Source of the DNA: Candidatus Binatia bacterium
Lineage (GTDB): Bacteria > Desulfobacterota > Binatia > UBA12015
Assembly: GCA_029248525.1 (NCBI GenBank)
Contig: JAQWJE010000049.1
Location: forward strand, 485,836-549,835
Direction: 5' to 3'
Length of the DNA stretch: 64,000 nucleotides
The notes under the pieces are model-generated. The model was not told the origin of the DNA. It searched no databases and saw nothing but the letters and a program-made list of their open reading frames with translations. Of the stretch, positions 63,234 to 64,000 are shown one piece after another. Positions within the stretch are counted from its first letter, which is position 1, and each line of letters starts with the position of its first letter. Both the position numbers and the translations under genes were made by a program.

Positions 63234-64000
63234 TCAGCCTTCCTGATCCAGTGCCGCCTGAAGGGCTGCTGCATAGATCCGGCTCACGGGAATCTTTTTT
63301 TCCGCCGCAATGCGCTGACAGTCCGCATACTCCGGGGTGACCCTCTGCTCACCGCCCGGCAGCGTCACGACTTTCGCTTCGATCGTGCCAAAGCTTGTTG
63401 CCACATGGATCTGCCTGCGGGGCAGGATTTTGCGGGCCGCCATCCAGCTTCGGACCCCGATGGTCGAGGTTTCGCTGAGAAGGATGGTTTCCAGCCTTTC
63501 CTGCAGTCGGGGTGGCGCCAGAACCGTGATGCAGGTACCCGGGCGCCCTCGTTTCATGGTTTGCGGCTGGAGGGTGACATCGAGGGCGCCTGCGGCAAAG
63601 AGGTTCGCCATCGCCGCCTCGAAAAATTCTGGATTCATATCGTCGATATTGGCCTCGAGAACCAGGACCTGATCGGTTTGCAGCGATCCATCGTCAGGGG
63701 GCAGTGCCAGCGGCTGAGAGGGGGGAGACGTTTCGGCAACGACCAGCCGGAGCAGGTTCGGCCGATCTTTGAAATCCAGGTCGCCCGCACCGTAGCCGAT
63801 TTCCAGAGGGCACAGGGGTGGGGCCGGCGTGGTTTCAGCAAGCGCCTGAATGATGGCGGCTCCCGTCGGCGTCACCATTTCATGATTTCCATCCCCGGGA
63901 ACCGTCGGGTGGCCTCGCAGGAGTTCGAGTGTCGCAGGTGCGGGAACGGGCATCCGGCCATGGTCGGTCCGGACGAAGCCGCTTCCCGCTGGTACCGGGG
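63234..64000 (-). CDS. larC: Nickel pincer cofactor biosynthesis protein LarC, C-terminal part (5' end outside window)
   Basis: The frame is open through the window edge at 64000, so the gene is truncated by the window and about 255 codons are seen. TDHGRMPVPAPATLELLRG is the hallmark of LarC (DUF111), which inserts nickel into the pyridinium bis-thiocarboxylate cofactor of lactate racemase-type enzymes. VLEANIDDMNPEFFEAAM and KRGRPGTCITVL mark the C-terminal domain, which carries the CTP-hydrolysing function in characterised LarC. larB, larE and larA are not in the window. Some genomes express LarC as two frameshifted ORFs; in this part the frame is continuous. Confidence 0.93.
   Translation of the reverse strand, partial: PVPAGSGFVRTDHGRMPVPAPATLELLRGHPTVPGDGNHEMVTPTGAAIIQALAETTPAPPLCPLEIGYGAGDLDFKDRPNLLRLVVAETSPPSQPLALPPDDGSLQTDQVLVLEANIDDMNPEFFEAAMANLFAAGALDVTLQPQTMKRGRPGTCITVLAPPRLQERLETILLSETSTIGVRSWMAARKILPRRQIHVATSFGTIEAKVVTLPGGEQRVTPEYADCQRIAAEKKIPVSRIYAAALQAALDQEG

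Overview
The window looks like a piece of a GC-rich, Gram-negative, free-living chromosome of deltaproteobacterial type (Myxococcota or Binatota-like). Supporting signs are DUF4215 'Myxococcus cysteine-rich' repeats in secreted proteins, many lipoproteins, a PilMNOPQ type IV pilus module, a sigma-54 activator, and a high density of acyl-CoA genes. I see no insertion sequence, prophage, integrase or CRISPR array. Coding density is very high, with many 4-bp start/stop overlaps. The taxonomic guess is inference from gene content only.

Region by region. 1-816 is the 3' end of hrpB. 820-5630 holds scattered fatty-acyl or steroid-type catabolic genes: an SDR, two enoyl-CoA hydratases, a GST, a SnoaL-like protein and an alpha/beta hydrolase, mostly as divergent or convergent pairs. 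5766-8273 encodes a secreted RCC1/cysteine-rich protein. 8511-10872 encodes two adjacent, different acyl-CoA dehydrogenases, followed by a strong terminator. 10957-17646 carries a K+ channel, a TPR lipoprotein, ppk (polyphosphate kinase) closely followed by mgtE (Mg2+ transporter), and two small uncharacterised genes. 17653-19867 (minus) is a two-gene glycosyltransferase unit. 19986-25806 has an EamA exporter, an acyl-CoA ligase and a membrane-embedded sigma-54 activator.

25842-27551 (minus) is amtB-glnB, the ammonium transporter and its PII regulator, with a good sigma-54 promoter upstream. Then come plsY, a small coiled-coil membrane protein and tRNA-Pro(CGG). 29028-36412 (minus) is one tight run: sugar kinase (galacturonokinase-like), nucleotidyltransferase, priA, def, fmt, rsmB. 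pdxJ is divergent. 37879-40161 is a DUF3604 protein. 40483-45482 is pilM-N-O-P-Q, each gene overlapping the next by 4 bp, followed by a lipoprotein gene. 46220-50073 has a ProA-like dehydrogenase, S-formylglutathione hydrolase, a SIMPL-domain lipoprotein and a small membrane protein.

50233-55020 encodes a 1,595-residue secreted M36-type metalloprotease. A beta-propeller-like 'choice-of-anchor B' domain appears to be inserted inside a jelly-roll domain, and the protein ends in DUF4215 repeats and a cysteine-containing helical region. A small membrane protein gene overlaps its stop. 55497-63148 (minus) is a five-gene unit: TPR lipoprotein, LolB-like lipoprotein, peptide-type solute-binding lipoprotein, YhaO-like phosphoesterase, YhaN-like ATPase. 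The window ends inside larC.
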